Positions 42,178-53,950 of a DNA stretch of 64,000 bases are shown in pieces. A program made the position numbers and the translations under genes. The first letter of the stretch is position 1; the number at the start of each line of letters is the position of its first letter. The DNA is from Muraenolepis orangiensis. Its lineage: Eukaryota; Chordata; Actinopteri; Gadiformes; Muraenolepididae. The DNA lies in contig CM051005.1 in the NCBI GenBank assembly GCA_027704905.1, positions 8,930,306-8,994,305 on the forward strand. Direction: 5' to 3'. The notes beneath the pieces are model-generated. The model had not been told where the DNA came from, did not search any database, and saw nothing but the letters and a program-made list of their open reading frames with translations.

Positions 42178-42262
42178 CTCCCCTTCCAAAAGAGCAAACC
42201 AGGAGGGTTCGCGATACATACAATCAAACCAAAAAAAACATCACCGTCAACCCAAAAAAAAC

Positions 42263-42691
42263 CTATGCACGAGACAAAGCATCGGCAAGAATATTCTCCG
42301 ATCCCTTCTTGTGCCTAATCACAAGGTTGTAACCCTGGGCAACCAACGCCCACCGCATAAGGCGATGGTTGTGGTTATACATCCTAGCCAAAAAAACCAA
42401 GGAGTTATGGTCTGTGTAGACCGCTACAGGGAGAGAACTTGAACCGTCATAAACCTCAAAAAATTGGAGAGCAAAAAGCAGGGCAAGGGTCTCTTGTTCG
42501 ATTGTGGAATACCGGGACTGACAGTTGTTAAACTTGCGTGAAAAATAACAGACAGGGTGATCAATTCCATCTGCATCTTCCTGCAGTAGTACAGCACCAG
42601 CACCAACCATACTTGAGTCTACTTCCAGCTTGAAAGGTTTACAAAAATCCGGGGCGGACAGAACAGGGGAACTACTGAGCAGCGCCTTCAC
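42263..42691 (-). CDS. Gypsy-2 RNase H
   Basis: About 142 codons: FKLEVDSSMVGAGAVLLQ (first catalytic Asp), HPVCYFSRKFN, RYSTIEQETLALLFAL (Glu), YTDHNSLVFLARM (Asp) and SENILADALSRA. It is out of frame with the RT end upstream by a small deletion (GACTGTCGTTTGAGGCG). It is the last pol domain before the LTR. Confidence 0.85.
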   Translation of the reverse strand: MKALLSSSPVLSAPDFCKPFKLEVDSSMVGAGAVLLQEDADGIDHPVCYFSRKFNNCQSRYSTIEQETLALLFALQFFEVYDGSSSLPVAVYTDHNSLVFLARMYNHNHRLMRWALVAQGYNLVIRHKKGSENILADALSRA

Positions 42692-44760
42692 CGCCTCAAA
42701 CGACAGTCAGCCGACCAGACAAACGAAACGGAGGGGCTGAGCAAACTAGTCAAAGGCGCAACCACAGTGGAGAAGTTGCGGCAGAAACTGCGGTAGTACC
42801 CGGCCATACCTAGGAACCTACGAAGTTCACGTCTAGTGGTGGGCGGAGGGAAAGATGTTATAGCCTCCACCTTAGCAGACAGAGTACGCACTTGACCTCG
42901 CCCCACCTCCTTACCAAGATACGTAACCGTTGCTTTCCCTGCCTTGGCTTTATCCTGACTAATGGCAGTCTCAAAATATTTAGATAGGCTATCATCCTCA
43001 GTCTGCGCAACAATAAACCGCTTACGAGTTACCGGCAAAAGCACATCAGTGTCAACCACTTTCGAGATGGTCTTCACGTCAGCACCCCCAGGCGGACTGG
43101 ACACCTGACCCTTCACAGTCTCCCCAGAGAACACAGAGGCAAGTACCGTGTCAGCTAAACCAATCACGTCACCTCTGTGTCGTGACTGGGCACGCGTCAC
43201 TGCACACACAGGGAACACCTCCAGTAACTCCTCACTGATACACGCATCAGGAGTATCCAACACTTCCAGTACAGGCATTACTTTACCTCCCGCAATATCG
43301 TTTCCCAGTATCATAGAGACACCTGGCACAGGGAGCTGCAGCTGAACTCCTACTCGGAAACTACCACTAACCAAGTCGGAGGCCAGGCAAACTTGATGCA
43401 GGGGCACGGGCACACAACCCATCTCAATGCCCTGCAGCAACACATTTGATCCACAGTAGGACTGTTCAGACCAAGGCAAAACATCCTGTAGGATCAAAGA
43501 CTGGGCAGCACCTGTGTCACGCAGAATCTGAATCACTTTCTGGTTAATTGGATCATAAGGAAGCGACACTACCCCCTGAAATATGAACGGCTGATAAGTG
43601 GGGTCTGGGGAAATGCAGGCCTGCACTGGAGGTTGCACGGTTTTGATTAAACCCACGCCTTTAGGGGGCGGAGGCTGCTTACGTTTCAACGTAAGACAGT
43701 CAGCAATAACATGCCCGACTTTGTGACAATAGAAACAGGCACGCTCTTCTGAGCCTTGCGTCACCCCTGAAGTCCGACTATAGGGAAACCTAGGAGGACT
43801 CCTAGGCACACTCTTAGCCTCGCTTCGAGTCTCATCTCGAGGACCGGAAAACACAGTCCTGTGGGTTAACACAAACTCATCCGATAAAACGGCAGCCTGC
43901 GCGAGAGACGTTACCTTCTGCTCGTTCAGGTAGACTACCATTCGCTCGGGGAGGCAGTTCTTGAATTCCTCTGGTAATATTAATTTGCGAATGGAGTCAC
44001 CGTCAGTAGCCTTACTCGCAGAAAACCACCGGTCAAAAAGTGTTTCCTTCTCTCGCGCAAACTCGACATAAGTCCTACTAGTGGACTTCTTGTGGAACCT
44101 GAACTTTTGTCGGTACGCCTCTGGTACCAGCTCATAGGCGCGCAGTACAGTGGCCTTAACCAACTCATAGTTAAGGCTGTCCTCCAGCGGGAGAGCTGTA
44201 ACAACCTCCTGCGCCTTTCCCACTAATTTGCACTGTAGCAAAAAGGGCCACACATCCTTTGGCCAACCCAACGTGGTTGCAATGCGTTCGAACGCATGAA
44301 AATAGGACGAGACTTCAGTCTCCCTAAACTGAGGAACTAGGGCAATATACTTACTAACATCAAAAGTCTTGGTGCCCAGAGTAGACTGAACACTGGACAC
44401 ACCAGAGACGGTATGACCAGTGACCGGAGCCGAGGCGGCCTCTAACTCGAGTTGCCGGATTTTAATTTTAGTCTCTGCCTCGGTTTCAAGCTCGAGTCTC
44501 CTAACATCGAGTTTATACTTATACTCCAGCTTCTGAGCATACTCCCTCTCCTCTTTCTCAATCTTAAGACGGGCTAGCCTAGCTTTAAAACGAGTCTCTA
44601 GGTTGCTAATGTTCGACCGAGGAGAAACATTTTCTGATAACTGGATCGGCCCTTTCAGTGGGTCCTCCGAGTCGTTCTCTAACCCGTTAGGCGAGTCCTC
44701 TGGGTTGTTCTTTAACCCAACAGGTTCCTCAATGAATAGCTGCACCAAAGAGGTTGCCAT
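42688..44760 (-). CDS. Gypsy-2 Gag (SCAN-like), protease and RT remnant
   Basis: 690 codons. The order is: acidic N-terminus; a coiled-coil-like charged stretch (about 50-110); then a SCAN-related capsid region (about 135-300) with EAYRQKFRFHKK, YVEFAREKETLFDRW and LILPEEFKNCLPE. A zinc knuckle CFYCHKVGHVIADC and a protease LRDTGAAQSLIL follow. A short VTRKRFIVAQTEDDSLSKYF stretch resembles the segment that precedes integrase zinc fingers. The frame then jumps to the RT end VTYLGKEVGRGQVR, FLGMAGYYRSFC. Gmr1-type Gag is the known source of vertebrate SCAN domains. Confidence 0.85.
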   Translation of the reverse strand: MATSLVQLFIEEPVGLKNNPEDSPNGLENDSEDPLKGPIQLSENVSPRSNISNLETRFKARLARLKIEKEEREYAQKLEYKYKLDVRRLELETEAETKIKIRQLELEAASAPVTGHTVSGVSSVQSTLGTKTFDVSKYIALVPQFRETEVSSYFHAFERIATTLGWPKDVWPFLLQCKLVGKAQEVVTALPLEDSLNYELVKATVLRAYELVPEAYRQKFRFHKKSTSRTYVEFAREKETLFDRWFSASKATDGDSIRKLILPEEFKNCLPERMVVYLNEQKVTSLAQAAVLSDEFVLTHRTVFSGPRDETRSEAKSVPRSPPRFPYSRTSGVTQGSEERACFYCHKVGHVIADCLTLKRKQPPPPKGVGLIKTVQPPVQACISPDPTYQPFIFQGVVSLPYDPINQKVIQILRDTGAAQSLILQDVLPWSEQSYCGSNVLLQGIEMGCVPVPLHQVCLASDLVSGSFRVGVQLQLPVPGVSMILGNDIAGGKVMPVLEVLDTPDACISEELLEVFPVCAVTRAQSRHRGDVIGLADTVLASVFSGETVKGQVSSPPGGADVKTISKVVDTDVLLPVTRKRFIVAQTEDDSLSKYFETAISQDKAKAGKATVTYLGKEVGRGQVRTLSAKVEAITSFPPPTTRRELRRFLGMAGYYRSFCRNFSTVVAPLTSLLSPSVSFVWSADCRLRR

Positions 44761-44865
44761 AATAAATAAGCCAACCTAGCGAGCAAGCGACAACGCAACC
44801 AGCAACCACGCCCAACACCAACTAAACCTCAACAAATATGCAGACACCACTACGGCAAGAAATAA

Positions 44866-44883
44866 ATCCCGGACGAGCCCCCA
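44866..44883 (-). other. Gypsy-2 primer-binding site (tRNA-Pro type)
   Basis: The minus strand reads TGGGGGCTCGTCCGGGAT directly inside the 5' LTR, the well-known tRNA-Pro primer site. Confidence 0.88.
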
Positions 44884-45650
44884 TGTTACGTGGGGTCATG
44901 CATATATGCCGGGGAAAAGCCAGTGAGGTCGTGGTGCGACAGGAACCGAGGCTGACAACCAAATCAGGATGTTTAGCAATTGATTTATTGTATGGTTGCA
45001 ATCACCGGCACGGACAATTATAAGGCCACAAGCCAAATAAACACAACAAGTAACTAGGCCTGGGGAGGACGCCAAAACAAACGAGTACCAAAGCAAACAA
45101 AGAAAACAAACCCCCTCAAGCTAAGTCTGATGCTACCGCTACCTAACCTACTAAGCATCAATTTATCCCACTAATTTAACTAAACTAACTGTCCCTGACC
45201 TGGTCCCAGTAAATACATGAGGTGGTACACGCCTGGGGAAACTTACCTAGTGTATCTATACAAGGAATACCTGCGTGATGTAAAATGTAGGCCCATGGGC
45301 ATCTTACCTGCGAACTACCTCGCCCTCCCCAGGGTATTACAAGGAGGAACAAGACCGACCGGCAAAACAACCAACTACCAACAGGCAGTACTACAATGGA
45401 AAATTAGACAGCATTCACGGACGCAACGCTAACACACAAGCACACACCAAAATGCCACCACCCCCTCTTGGAACAAAAACAGGTTTAAAGTTTAAATAGG
45501 CAGCTAATTAGGGGGGTTCCAGATGCAGCCACTTGAGGTTAACGATGACCACCAACACCTGGGTAAAAAGCATTAGGAGAGGGAGACAGAAAGGAACACA
45601 AAACACAACACAAACAGTAACAAGAAACAGATCATACGATGTACGTAACA
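44884..45650 (-). repeat. Gypsy-2 5' LTR
   Basis: 767 bp, TGTTACGTGGGG...GTACGTAACA, followed by AATAC. It closely matches the interrupted 3' LTR except for small indels, so the insertion is fairly young. Confidence 0.92.
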
Positions 45651-45886
45651 AATACAAAGAGCAAATATATGTTCATCGCAAGGTACACAACAGCGAAACA
45701 CATTGTCCTTTGGACATATCCAGGTCCTCTTCTTAAAGTGTCATGGCACAGTCCTCAGTGTCCCATAAGTTGGGGGTGGAGTACATCACATTTGGGATTC
45801 TGCCTCGCACAAAATAAAAAAAACAATTTTGGGACTTTAGGGGTTAATAGATCACTGTTTTTACACGAGAAACAGAAACTGAAAAA

Positions 45887-46042
45887 GTAATCATGGTAAT
45901 GTGGGTCGATGATTTGATAACAGCTGCAAGTGATGAAAATGCGCCGAAAGCAATAAAGGAAATGCTTACAGCAAGGTTTAAGATGAAAGATCTAGGCAAA
46001 CTAAAACAATTTCTTGGTATCGGTTTTGACCGGTTAGTTTGA
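45887..46042 (+). pseudogene. Ty1/copia RT relic, duplicon copy 6
   Basis: Complete relic with MWVDDLITAAS; one change (CAATTT) near the KHFLGI part. Confidence 0.75.
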
Positions 46043-46283
46043 GAATGGAATCCAGTTGAACAACACTGACGTTTATTGTGTCTCATTTCCTCTACACTGG
46101 GTTTTAATGTAAGAACTGCTGTACAAACCTCTTCTGCATACAGCTGGACTGGGAATCTGGCATACCTGGCACTTTTCCAGTGGGCTGACGCCACCTTGGG
46201 CCCGATTAATATACAGCATATTTTGTAATAAGATAAAGGTGGATTTGAAATAATTAACTCAACATACTTTGAATGTTTTGAAA

Positions 46284-46397
46284 GTGCAGCAAAGCGCACC
46301 CAATACCGCTCCTGCTGCAATCTACTCTCCGGTCCATCTCACGCTCCATCCTCCCCTCACTGGAGAACAAGACCCCGAGATACTTGAACTCCTTCAC
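46284..46397 (-). pseudogene. Rex3/RTE-like RT relic, duplicon copy 6
   Basis: Same fragment; the flank has a small TTGTCACTTTG insertion just after it. Confidence 0.6.
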
Positions 46398-46967
46398 TTT
46401 GTTGTCACTTTGGTTAAGGACTCACTCTCCACTTGGAGTAGACAATCCACCGGTGTCCTGCTGAGAACTGTAGAGGAAAATACTTATGTTGTCCTTTGTA
46501 TCTTTCTATCTATATCTTTGATATCTTAAATATATTACTATTTACGTTGCTTGATTGTTAATTCTTGTCATTTTAACTCAAACTTTCATTTTCAACTGAA
46601 ATTGGCTGAGTAAGGAAACACCCTCAGCATGCAAGTAATATAAAAAAATATAAGTGAGCTTAATGCATCAAATAATATGATTAAGATGAAAGGTAATTCA
46701 AATTCGAACCATTATTGTTTGAAACCGACAATTGTATTTTTCGGGCAAGCACAGCATGAAAAGACCCGGGTGTCAAACCCTGTATTATACATAATTTAAC
46801 CTTTGAACTGGTCTCTCAGCTGCGGTAATGAAAGGACCAAGCAGGTTTTAAATAAGCTCTGATCACCAACCACCACCACCTTATGGTTCATGATGGCCAT
46901 CTTAACAAATATGTTGCTCTGACCGGTTTGTAGGAGTTTGCAAGACTTTGTTGCTTGTTTATTTATT

Positions 46968-47018
<51 letters not shown>

Positions 47019-47107
47019 GGGGGTCTGTCTGTCTGTGTTTCCTTGTTCAAAATAACAAAACAACCCAGATTATAAGGTCTACTTTATTTGACTTGATTTA
47101 ACATTTG

Positions 47108-47403
47108 TGTTGACAGAGTCACATGTGTAGCAAGAAACCAGTCATGACGACGAGGTCTTATTTAGCCTTAACTGGCGTGGTTTATTTTCATATGTGCATT
47201 GCACCACTTGAGCCGCTCTCCGTGAGAGCTAGAGCGAGAGCGAGAGAGAGAGCGAGAGAGAGAGAAGGGGAGGGAACAATCCGTTATATAGGACACCTGA
47301 CGTCAGCTACAATAGCTGCGCCTCCTTACGTCTATAGCGCCCTCTTACTGCGGAACAGTTATAGTGCAGTTACATACAGACATATTAACACTTACACTTA
47401 ACA
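47108..47403 (-). repeat. Copia-C 3' LTR
   Basis: TGTTGACAG...CTTAACA with a short degenerate GA/GC tract (about 47221-47272), TATATAGG and TGACGTCA. Confidence 0.88.
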
Positions 47404-47923
47404 CTCCCACTTATGAATGACGTGTATACTGTACAACTTTTCCAAGAAAAAATAACAATTCAAAACATCAAAAGAACATGGCGGTCAATATTACATAACA
47501 GGCAATATTTTACACACCGAACATGACCCCTGCACATTTTTTCAATTTTAGTTTGGAGACAGGCTTGGTCATAGCGTCTGCAACCATGTCATCTGTAGGA
47601 CAGTAAACCAGTGTCATCTTTTCTTCTTCTCTGATGAAGTGATATTTTATATCCACATGTTTACACCTCTGTCGGCACACAGGGTTTCTGGCAAGTGCAA
47701 TGGTTCCCTGGTTGTCTTCTGCATAACTACCTGTACACTGGTCAGATTAGCTGTAGGGGAGAATGTCTCACCGTAGTCTATTCCTTCCCTCTGACTGTAG
47801 CCTTTAGCTACCTGTCGTGCCCTTCAATACCCTCCTTGATTGAGTACACCCACTTGCCTCCCACTGCCTGTCTACCCTCGGGTAACTTTGTTAGAGTAAA
47901 AGTATGATTGTCGTCCAGGGACC

Positions 47924-48415
47924 TCATCTCCTCATCCATCGCTCTCTCCCATTTTCCTGACTTTCCATGGCCTCTTTAAAGGTCTGAGGTACACCACTCA
48001 CTACCCTGTAGCAGTAATCTATACTGGTAAGTGTACTGTCATCCTCGTCACTTTCTCTCTGGGCATAGTCTTTCAGATACTTTGGGGGTTTATGTTCCCG
48101 GGGGGGATATCTCCCACTGCATGAGGCACGTGGCGTCACCCTAGGGTGCTTCTCGCCATCATCCTCCGGTGGCTGTTGACCGTCTGTCTCCATGTCTGTG
48201 CTCAGTACACTAGGCTGTGGCGTCTCTCTTTTCTCACACCTTACTCTGGAGTCCAGCTCTGGCTCCTGTGTCTGTGTCTCGTTCTCACATGTTGTCTTTG
48301 TGACAAACTTTACTAATCTGTGCTTTTGCACTTTCCCCTTACCGGGATAATAGACTAGAAAAGCGGGGCTGCCCTTGTCATGCCCTACAAAAAGTCCTTT
48401 CTCACACCTGCACAC
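47924..48415 (-). pseudogene. Copia-C integrase end, linker and RT start
   Basis: CEKGLFVGHDKGSP and the acidic linker (TQTQEPELDSRVRCEKRE) lead to the RT beginning. The frame breaks at MESQENGRERWMRR (a deletion relative to copy A). Remaining RT start and RNase H C-terminal relics lie in other frames down to about 47510. Confidence 0.75.
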
Positions 48416-49920
48416 CTTTTTCCTGTCAGTGCTGTATATGGGGTGGTGCCTGTGTGCTTGTTAAAACACAGATTTCTGGTGTAAGCTGCTTCTTGGACCG
48501 CATAATGCCATAGACTCTTAGGTAAGTTACCGTCTATTAGCTTACACCTAGCCATTTCGAAGAGAGTGCGCCCTTCCCTCTCAGCTATCCCGTTTTGGTG
48601 CGGGGAGTAAGGACAGGACGTCTCGTGTCTGATCTTGTTCCTTCTCAGCAGTGACTGAAACTCTCTATTTGTGAACTCTGTTCCGTTGTCGGACCTCAGG
48701 CACTTTACGCTGCCATACGGAGCTACATCTGCAAGGAATTTCTCTGTGGCCTGAAGTGCGTCACTCTTTGCTTTGAGAAAGTAGACAAACACTGCCCCTG
48801 TACACACATCTGTGAAAGACTGCATATATTTAAAGCCGCCTATGGACTCATTATTCACTGGGCCGGCTAGATCTGTGTTAACTAGCTCAAGTGGTGTCTT
48901 TACTTTTTCTGTGGGACCTCTGTTCCTTGTTTGAGTGAACTTTCCCTTTATACACACATCACATTCTTTGTTAGGTCTATTCTTTTCACCGTTAATGTGC
49001 ATGCCTACTGTTACCGGCTGCAGCTTCAGTATGTCCTCGTAATTACAATGACCCATGATCTCATGCCATGTCTGTATATCGTGACTGACATTACACACAT
49101 CATTTTCATTACATTCTGTTTGTAGATAATACATTCTCTTGTACACCTCAATGTCAAATCTCGTACCGTCAGGCTCCACAAGAACATCGTTACCTTCATT
49201 GAAGAACACCTTGGCACCATTTGCAGTAGCAGATTTTACAGAGAATAGTTCATGGGGGAACGAGGGTATTTAGAGGGCGTTCTTCAACGTCACTGTACAC
49301 CAGCGCCCTTCACAGTCTATGAGGCATACCTGTGCGTCTCCTCTCCTGTGCGCCAACCCGAAAGTGCGCTTCCCGTCTGCCAGCTCCATGCTGTGTCTCT
49401 CCGGCTCGAAGGTGCTGTCAAAGTTCTTGAATCGGTTCCTGTCGTTGATAATGTGGGACGACGCACCTGTGTCCACGATCAGTCCCTTCCTTTGGGCCTG
49501 CTGCTGCTGCGCTGACCGGCTGGCGTATGCTGTCTGCGCCCCGAAGGTGAAGTCCTCTTTTCCCGCTCCTCTCCGGGCGTCATCTCGACTCGCCTCACGT
49601 CCACCGCTGCCGCCATCTTGTCCACAGCCGCCATCTTGCACGTGCGCGTACCGAGCGCTCTGTTGGCGCTTCTTTCTACACACTCTGTCTGCGTGTCCCG
49701 AAGTTTTGCAGAAACTACACCAAACAGTTTTTGTGCAATTATCCTTTCGGTGACCCTTTTCTCCACATCGCCAACACGCCATCTCCGTCGGGGGTCCGGT
49801 CTTTTTCTTTGGCGCTGCCCGGGCCTTCATTACCCTTTCTCCCGCCTCCTCGGCGACCGGGTCTGAGTCTTCTGAGGCCTCGAAGTTCCGCAACTTGGCC
49901 TTGAACTCCCCCAGCGACAT
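48385..49920 (-). pseudogene. Copia-C Gag C-terminus, protease and integrase, broken
   Basis: Zinc knuckles, DTGASSH protease and integrase core (NTDLAGP, RSDNGTEF, NGIAERE) are all present. A stop replaces a codon at about 49270 (TTTAGAGGG on the plus strand), splitting protease from integrase. It ends at VRKDFL like copy B. Confidence 0.8.
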
Positions 49921-49995
49921 GCGTGCGTCACCAACAGTGTGAAAGGTTTATACATCTCCGGTAGTCCCCTCATAACCATCGCCATCATCAGTCCA

Positions 49996-50256
49996 TCACT
50001 CGGTGCTTCTCCTGCACTTTTGAGCGCCGTGATGATCTGCTCCGTCGGCGTTCAGCTTAGTATCCAGGGCTTGCGCGGCCTCCGTTATTTCTCCCGTGAG
50101 GCCCGTCAAAATTGTCTTTTTCAACCCCAATCCGTGCATACAGCACAACATCCGCTCTTCCCAGAGCTCGTATTCTTCTGCCCTTCCATCAAACGTGGGC
50201 CACTTGCTTCTGCCTCTGGTCGCTATCTTTTGGTTGTAGCTTAGCTTTAGTGTCAC
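49996..50256 (-). pseudogene. Copia-C Gag N-terminus with internal deletion
   Basis: Gag start as in copy A, with ATA in place of the initiator ATG of copy B. About 200 bp are missing after KLNAD, where the frame shifts. Confidence 0.72.
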
Positions 50257-50328
50257 GCGGTTCTCCCGCCGCTAAACTGGCCTACACTTTTCAGCTAACT
50301 ACCTATCGTAATTTTGCTCTTCCGTGAT

Positions 50329-50342
50329 CTGGGCCCATAACC
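50329..50342 (-). other. Copia-C primer-binding site
   Basis: Same initiator tRNA-Met anticodon-arm complement adjoining the 5' LTR. Confidence 0.8.
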
Positions 50343-50494
50343 TGTTGACAGAGTCACATGTGTAGCAAGAAACCAGTCATGACGACGAGGTCTTATTTAG
50401 CCTTAACTGGCGAGGTTTATTTTCATATGTGCATTGCACCACTTGACCCGCTCTCCGTGAGAGCTAGAGCTAGAGCTAGAGCTAGAGCTAGAGC

Positions 50495-50546
<52 letters not shown>

Positions 50547-50680
50547 GAGGGAACAATCCCTTATATAGGACACCTGACGTCAGCTACAATAGCTGCGCCT
50601 CCTTACGCCTATAGCGCCCTCTTAGGGCGGAACAGTTATAGTGCAGTTACATACAGACATATTAACACTTACACTTAACG
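50343..50680 (-). repeat. Copia-C 5' LTR
   Basis: Has a GAGCTA hexamer array followed by GA repeats (about 50459-50545), a TATA site (50561-50570) and TGACGTCA (50575-50582). The terminal A is G (AACG). Confidence 0.88.
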
Positions 50681-50961
50681 CTGGACATACGTGGAAATTA
50701 AGTCAATGTTTGTAAACACGAAACATCGCTTTATTTTCTCTGTATAATATTACTGTTTATTATGCAATAGACTCAATAATACTTGAGTGATGGACTTGAC
50801 CAATGAGATCAATTGAAGTGAACACCTGTCTGTTTATATCTTGTGGGCGTGTCAATAAAAAAGACCACTCTGTTCGGGAATGGATTCCAGTTGACCTTTT
50901 TGTCTGATTTCCACAGATGGTGGGATCCACAGGATTTTGTTGAGGGCAAGGTAAAAAACAA
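50681..50961. other. Orphan CYP8B upstream region
   Basis: This sequence normally lies upstream of a CYP8B gene (CTGGACATACGTGG to GGGCAAGGTAAAA), but no CYP8B is attached. It includes the exon-like island near 50905. It marks a deleted gene copy. Confidence 0.7.
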
Positions 50962-51054
50962 ATTCTGATTCTGATTCAGATAACTTTATTTATCCCGAGG
51001 GAAATTAAGGTGCAACAGTTGAAACAGGGAGAATAAATGCACACACAAATATAC
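50962..51054 (-). mobile_element. L2 LINE 3' tail (left piece)
   Basis: CTGAATC-type tail and CCCTCGGGATAAATAAAG on the minus strand. Confidence 0.8.
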
Positions 51055-51698
51055 TGTAACGGACCACTTGAGATTAAACATGTCTAGGCAATATCCTTTG
51101 CTGTTTTCAGAATAATATTCAGTATGTATGTATGCCTTGAAATGACATGTGGGATTTTACCGGAGTTCGATACCCGTAGGCCTACATAAATCTGTCCCTA
51201 TTGGCGCACCGTAGATCAGTACAGCTGGAAGCGCCTGTTAAGTGATGTAGTCGGCAGCAGGAAAGTTTGGTGCGTCTTTTTGTATCGCTTTTGTATTTCT
51301 GTGCGACTTTTTATCCTTTTGTATCCCATGTATTGATCGTGTGTTTTAAACGGAAGAAAGGACCTTTTCGGATTATGTTTGCATTCCTTGGAGAGCGCAG
51401 CAAGGTATGCTTTGTTGTTTATTTGATTATGGTTGGAACTCTGTAGAAGGAAATTCGTGAATGAATGATTTTATGTCTTGTGTAGGAATGTAATCCTTGT
51501 AGTTTGATACCAATGTTATTTAGTTGAGTGTTTGTACTGTACTGTGGAAACCGTTATGTGAAATGTGTGTTTGTCTGTTTATGTACGTTTCCAATGCAGT
51601 TTTCACGGTGCTAAGATGACGTCACGGATGGACAATTAAATAAAGATCGTCTTATGCATCAGTCGAGACTCTGTCGTTTGGATCCAAGGGCTGTAACA
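51055..51698 (+). mobile_element. Solo LTR (TGTAACGG family)
   Basis: Same boundaries and TATAC flanks as 36737-37381; small substitutions only. Confidence 0.88.
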
Positions 51699-52299
51699 TA
51701 TACTAATACCTAAAAGCTAAAGACTAAATAACAACAAACTAACTAAACAAAACTGGTATAAACAAAAAAACGAAATGAACTCTAAATGAAATCTAAATGT
51801 ATTGATAGATGAATTGCACAATTTACAGTATTATTACAGTAATGCGTAGGTATATACAATACACAACAATACGTATAGTGCAAATTGGCAGTAATAAAAT
51901 ACTAATAATAAATAACTCTGATGAATACTGAAAAAGTGACATGTGAAAAGTGAAAAGTGAAATTGAATTTACAGTGCAAAATTACAGTGAAAGGAATTTA
52001 CAGTGCGTTGACCAAAAATATACATGCTGTATATGTTGACAACACATTGTACAGACAGACATCATAAAGCATCAAGTTAAGTGTTCAAAGTTGAAAGTAA
52101 GTGTTGAACCATATTACAACATTTTGAAATGACCCCGTAGACTCTGTTCTTGATACAGTTACACACATATGATGTCTTTCATGTAATACAACTGGACAAT
52201 AGTTTTGTATCATTCACAGCAGACAGCAGGCTATGTAAATACCTTTAAATGTCCTGTATTTCTAAAAAGGCCAATTGTATTTAATACTATTTCTAAAAA
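51699..52299 (-). other. L2 3' UTR remainder and duplicon spacer
   Basis: L2-like sequence to about 52020, then the AT-rich spacer; no gene seen. Confidence 0.6.
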
Positions 52300-52694
52300 A
52301 GAGATCTACACCACTTTGTAAATTTCTTCATTAATACTGATGACACACGAATGAGAGAGGTATAGCACGTAGGCTAAATAAAGATCAACAGTTTCCAGAG
52401 GGCATTTACTTTGGAACAGTAAGCCCTCAGTAAGTTCAGTAAGTTCCTCCACAAGTGTAATACAAAGAGCAAATTTATGTTCATCGCAAGGTACACAACA
52501 GCGAAACACATTGTCCTTTGGACATATCCAGGTCCTCTTCTTAAAGTGTCATGGCACAGTCCTCAGTGTCCCATAAGTTGGGGGTGGAGTACATCACATT
52601 TGGGATTCTGCCTCGCACAAAATAAAAAAAACAATTTTGGGACTTTAGGGGTTAATAGATCACTGTTTTTACACGAGAAACAGAAACTGAAAAA

Positions 52695-52850
52695 GTAATC
52701 ATGGTAATGTGGGTCGATGATTTGATAACAGCTGCAAGTGATGAAAATGCGCCGAAAGCAATAAAGGAAATGCTTACAGCAAGGTTTAAGATGAAAGATC
52801 TAGGCAAACTAAAACACTTTCTTGGTATCGGTTTTGACCGGTTAGTTTGA
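52695..52850 (+). pseudogene. Ty1/copia RT relic, duplicon copy 7
   Basis: Complete 52-codon relic with MWVDDLITAAS. Confidence 0.75.
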
Positions 52851-53090
52851 GAATGGAATCCAGTTGAACAACACTGACGTTTATTGTGTCTCATTTCCTC
52901 TACACTGGGTTTTAATGTAAGAACTGCTGTACAAACCTCTTCTGCATACAGCTGGACTGGGAATCTGGCATACCTGGCACTTTCCAGTGGGCTGACGCCA
53001 CCTTGGGCCAGATTAATATACAGCATATTTTGTAATAAGATAAAGGTGGATTTGAAATAATTAACTCAACATACTTTGAATGTTTTGAAA

Positions 53091-53204
53091 GTGCAGCAAA
53101 GCGCACCCAATACCGCTCCTGCTGCAATCTACTCTCCGGTCCATCTCACGCTCCATCCTCCCCTCACTGGAGAACAAGACCCCGAGATACTTGAACTCCT
53201 TCAC
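53091..53204 (-). pseudogene. Rex3/RTE-like RT relic, duplicon copy 7
   Basis: Same FKYLGVLFSSEGRMERE fragment. Confidence 0.6.
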
Positions 53205-53365
53205 TTTGGGTTAAGGACTCACTCTCCACTTGGAGTAGACAATCCACCGGTGTCCTGCTGAGAACTGTAGTGGAAAATACTTATGTTGTCCTTTGTATCT
53301 TTCTATCTTTATCTTTGATATCTTAAATATATTACTATTTACGTTGCTTGATTGTTAATTCTTGT

Positions 53366-53950
53366 TAAAGGCCCCCAGACTCCCTTGATGACACATTTCC
53401 AAACAGTGATAGGTACCCTGCCCTGAAGACAATATTGTAACTATAGATGAAAAGTCCATCCTCAATCCAGTCTTTTTGGTCTCCACTTTTGCCCACACTG
53501 TGGAGCATGAGATTCTGCAAATTGGTCATCATACTTTCTGTCAATAGTACTAGTCCATCACCCATCAGATACTTGATACTTGCATAATGAAGATGTGTGG
53601 TTCCCTTTTCCATTGACCATTGGTAACCAAATACTCTGAACGCCAGATGCTTCGCAAAATCATAGAAGTCCAGTTTTGTGTGGGCCTCCTTGACAAACGC
53701 ACCAAAAGATGCAGGATCCATAAGAAATGTGAAGTAATTACCGCCGAGTAGTACTGTGAATATGTCCCCATGTTTTTGCATCATCCTCTCTAAGAACTTT
53801 ACTGTGTTCCTGCGCGTGGCCAAACCAGGGAATGGGACCCTTATCCAAAGGGGGTTCTCCTGGCCGTTGCTTTCTGAATGTTCCTAAAAGGTAAAGGCAT
53901 CCAAATAGAGAGGCTAGAACAGCCAGCAGAAATGGCACCAGTAAATCCAT
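53366..53950 (-). pseudogene. CYP8B-D, 5' fragment
   Basis: Contains the start ATG (53950), membrane anchor and hinge (PGEPPLDKGPIPWFGH), and sequence to about codon 198 (NVSSRESG). The rest of the gene, including I-helix, EXXR and heme loop, is gone. An 11-bp deletion near 53815 (CCTGCGCGTGGCC) shifts the frame after about codon 45. The upstream flank is retained. Cannot encode a P450. Confidence 0.93.

Larger units (their letters stand above)
45651..47107 (+). repeat. Duplicon block copy 6, right piece
   Basis: Continues copy 6 after Gypsy-2 with RT relic, Rex3 relic and AT-rich spacer. A long TG tract lies at about 46972-47018, and the piece ends at ATTTG beside copia-C. Confidence 0.8.
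47108..50680 (-). mobile_element. Ty1/copia LTR retrotransposon, copy C (defective)
   Basis: LTRs are at 47108-47403 and 50343-50680, with left flank ATTTG as in copies A and B. The right LTR ends at AACG and joins CTGGACATACGTGG, which belongs to the region upstream of a CYP8B gene. The expected minisatellite LTR and an entire CYP8B copy are therefore missing at this edge. It shares the RT deletion of copies A and B and has a further deletion of about 200 bp in Gag. Confidence 0.9.
52300..53365 (+). repeat. Duplicon block copy 7 (truncated)
   Basis: Runs from AGAGATCTACACC to TTAATTCTTG and then switches directly into a CYP8B fragment. The AT-rich spacer, TG tract and minisatellite LTR are lost. 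Confidence 0.8.
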
